Source of the DNA: Panorpa germanica
Taxonomy: Eukaryota > Arthropoda > Insecta > Mecoptera > Panorpidae
NCBI GenBank assembly: GCA_963678705.1
Contig: OY783218.1
Location: 4,288,152-4,352,151, forward strand
Direction: 5' to 3'
DNA: 64,000 bases
Part shown: piece by piece, positions 62,055 to 64,000 of the stretch
How the letters are laid out: each line of letters starts with the position of its first letter
Numbering within the stretch: the stretch's first letter is position 1
Position numbers and translations under genes: made by a program
The notes under the pieces: model-generated
Databases searched by the model: none
Told to the model about the DNA's origin: nothing
What the model saw: the letters and a program-made list of their open reading frames with translations, nothing else

Positions 62055-64000
62055 GTACACTGTTGATGCGGCGTTTTGTTTAGAGAGAGTGTGTACCCCC
62101 GTAGTGTCTTTGTTTTTTCCAATAAATAAATAATTATGAAGATGAAAAAGAATAAAAATAAACACGTTCAGCTTGATTTATAGAAATTCTTTACCTAGCT
62201 ACCAATAAATCTTCTTTTTGTATCAACAAGTAGCAATTTATCCCAATCTATTTAATTACAATGTTTCACACATAAAGGCCCTGCACGTAAAGATCTTTAC
62301 AGCCTACTTTACTGATCCATAAATGTATTTGTCCATAGATGCTTAACTCTAAATAAATATTTTAATGTATTTTGTGTGGTTAATGTCCCGCACCAGGTAT
62401 ACCTGGAGTAGTAGACGGATGCTGTGCGAACTGAATCTTACTGACCGTCCATCAGGTCAGCCTTCTTACTGTTTCGCCGTCTTGCCTTCAAGCTGTCGAC
62501 TTTATTGACTTAAATCACGCATGCGCAAGCAAAACTAACCAAATTCACTGTTTAATAACAACAACAATGTATTTTTAAAATACACGTCAAAAAAATATAA
62601 CATTGAATATTTAATTGTCATGCCATTATAATTCAGTGTTTTATTTATATGTAGGAGTTATTTTATGGCACTCGTATTTTAAAGAATGCAACAGTCTTGG
62701 GGTAACTTAACTTAAGTATGATGAGTTGACAGGCTAATTAAATAGTAAATAATTAATAATTTAAAACACAAATTTCAACGACCGGCGACCTCTGCAATCG
62801 TAGTTTTAGAGTTTCGACAAATTGAATTCTGACAGCGCTTATAAATTACAAAATAACCTATGTTATGTATGTTATGTATACTCAGAAGATTTTAATTAGA
62901 CGTTCTTAAGAGTTATTCAGAAAGATCTTAAGACCTTAATCTTATAGCAAGTATACATAATAATCTTCAAAACCTCAATGTCACTTTTAGAAAATCTGTA
63001 AGTTCATAACACTGCACCTGTTTCTTATGTTCTGTTCAATGAAATCAAAACCATAACTTTACAACTAGTGATATAAATAATTTTGCAAAGTTATTATTGA
63101 AATAATGTTCAGAATTACTATCCCGATAACTGACTAAATACATATTTAACACTGTGTAAATAAAATAAAATGCTATTCACCTGTTTGGAAGCAATATGCA
63201 GTCCTAACCTGACAGTAAAACTAGGTTAGGTTAGGTTAAAACTGGTTTTATATTGTCAAAAAAATCGTAAGAAAAGCACTTATATTTACTTTAAAGTTTA
63301 ATGTCATCTTACAACTTTTAGTTTATGTCTAAGAAGTATTTTCTTAATATTGTCACAACACTTATTAATTACTTCCACTCAGAATTGTCTAATACACAAA
63401 ACACTCATCGTATTATAATAACAAGTTGTCAACACACACATTGCATATATTAATAGTTAGTAACCTCACAAATATATCAATAATCAATAACTATATTAAA
63501 TCTAATAAATTATATTTCAGTAATTCTTGTCAGACGTTTAGATAACACCGACTAACCTTTAGTACAATTACATTTTTAAGATGGCGACAACGTCAGGTGT
63601 GAAGTACAAATAGAATAGAATGGGGTGCATTCAAACACTGAATAAACTAGTAAACAAATAAATGTTATTATATTATAAATTAAACTTACTTGCAGTAAAA
63701 AGTATTTATAGTTATTATAATATGTTACAATTATTATACTTTAGTCGTCGCTTTATGATATTATTGTTATTTATAATCTTCTAATTCTAATTATGGTTTG
63801 TGTATTGGATAAATTATTTGATATCGCACTAATTATTAAAAGTGCAAGTAATTGATTTTACTGTATGCAACCACTTTCATTTTCAAAATAATAATTTACT
63901 GAAGGCAATCACGAGACTCGGACCGGTTTTAAGTCTACAAAGAAATTGAGTACAATACCTTTTTAAGAGAGTTACTTAAATTATTATGTATTCTAAATAT

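Larger units (their letters stand above)
58614..64000 (-). other. dac: upstream dac intron or flanking sequence, no exon recognised
   Basis: Ends in the acceptor GTTGCAG at 58614 on the minus strand. Apart from dispersed repeats at 60949-62054 and a TIR-type element ending at 61750, it is AT-rich with no coding signal I recognise. The exons for the N-terminal SKI/SNO/DAC box were not seen and should lie beyond 64000. Confidence 0.6.

Noticed and set aside
63223..63240. GGTTA repeats resembling the insect telomere motif TTAGG
   Set aside because: Only about three units within unique sequence, so it is compatible with chance or an old interstitial trace.
1..64000. CRISPR arrays, operons, prokaryotic defence or biosynthetic clusters
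   Set aside because: No spaced direct repeats of that kind and no long open frames. The window is eukaryotic intronic/repeat DNA.

Overview
The window looks like AT-rich insect nuclear DNA. It is almost entirely non-coding and dense in transposable elements. I read the only host gene as dachshund (dac), a SKI/SNO/DAC-family transcriptional cofactor, on the minus strand. Three exons are visible: 58428-58613, 58056-58313 and 21060-21143. The last two join in frame to give the conserved C-terminal DAC domain (IQGLLKVAADNAR, then ELKMDVLRERE and LERQLVDEQK). All three exons begin and end in phase 1. The intron between the last two is about 36.9 kb. The exons for the N-terminal DNA-binding domain and for the end of the C-terminal helix were not found and probably lie outside the window. 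Nothing identifies the species. The dac match, jockey/mariner/Helitron content and codon-poor AT-rich sequence fit an insect.

Region 1-21059 lies downstream of the last visible dac exon. It holds a decayed gypsy-like protease fragment (740-985), a four-copy Helitron cluster (1640-8426), a 5'-truncated jockey-like LINE with a 12-bp target-site duplication nested in an older purine-rich LINE block (11520-12400), an (AT)n tract (18518-18594) and several unassigned repeats. The Helitron cluster is the most striking part. A ~2.57-kb non-autonomous Helitron has a second, nearly identical copy inserted into it in reverse at an A^T site 91 bp from its 3' end. This makes an inverted repeat with two ~2.48-kb arms and a 91-bp spacer. 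Directly after it come two related, diverged Helitrons head to tail.

Region 21144-58055 is the large dac intron. It holds four ~600-bp copies of a TIR element (GGGCTTGTGTCCT ends, AT on both sides), a hAT MITE with a perfect 8-bp target duplication, a LINE 3' end with a perfect 12-bp duplication, two mariner pseudogenes, a decayed DUF4817-type transposon with related TA-flanked MITEs, a family with CCCAGTAAAC ends, a ~595-bp foldback element, zinc-knuckle (gag-like) remnants and jockey 3' fragments.

Region 58614-64000 is upstream intron, with dispersed repeats and no recognised exon. No tRNA, rRNA, CRISPR or prokaryotic-type system was seen. Most short open frames are chance frames in AT-rich DNA.
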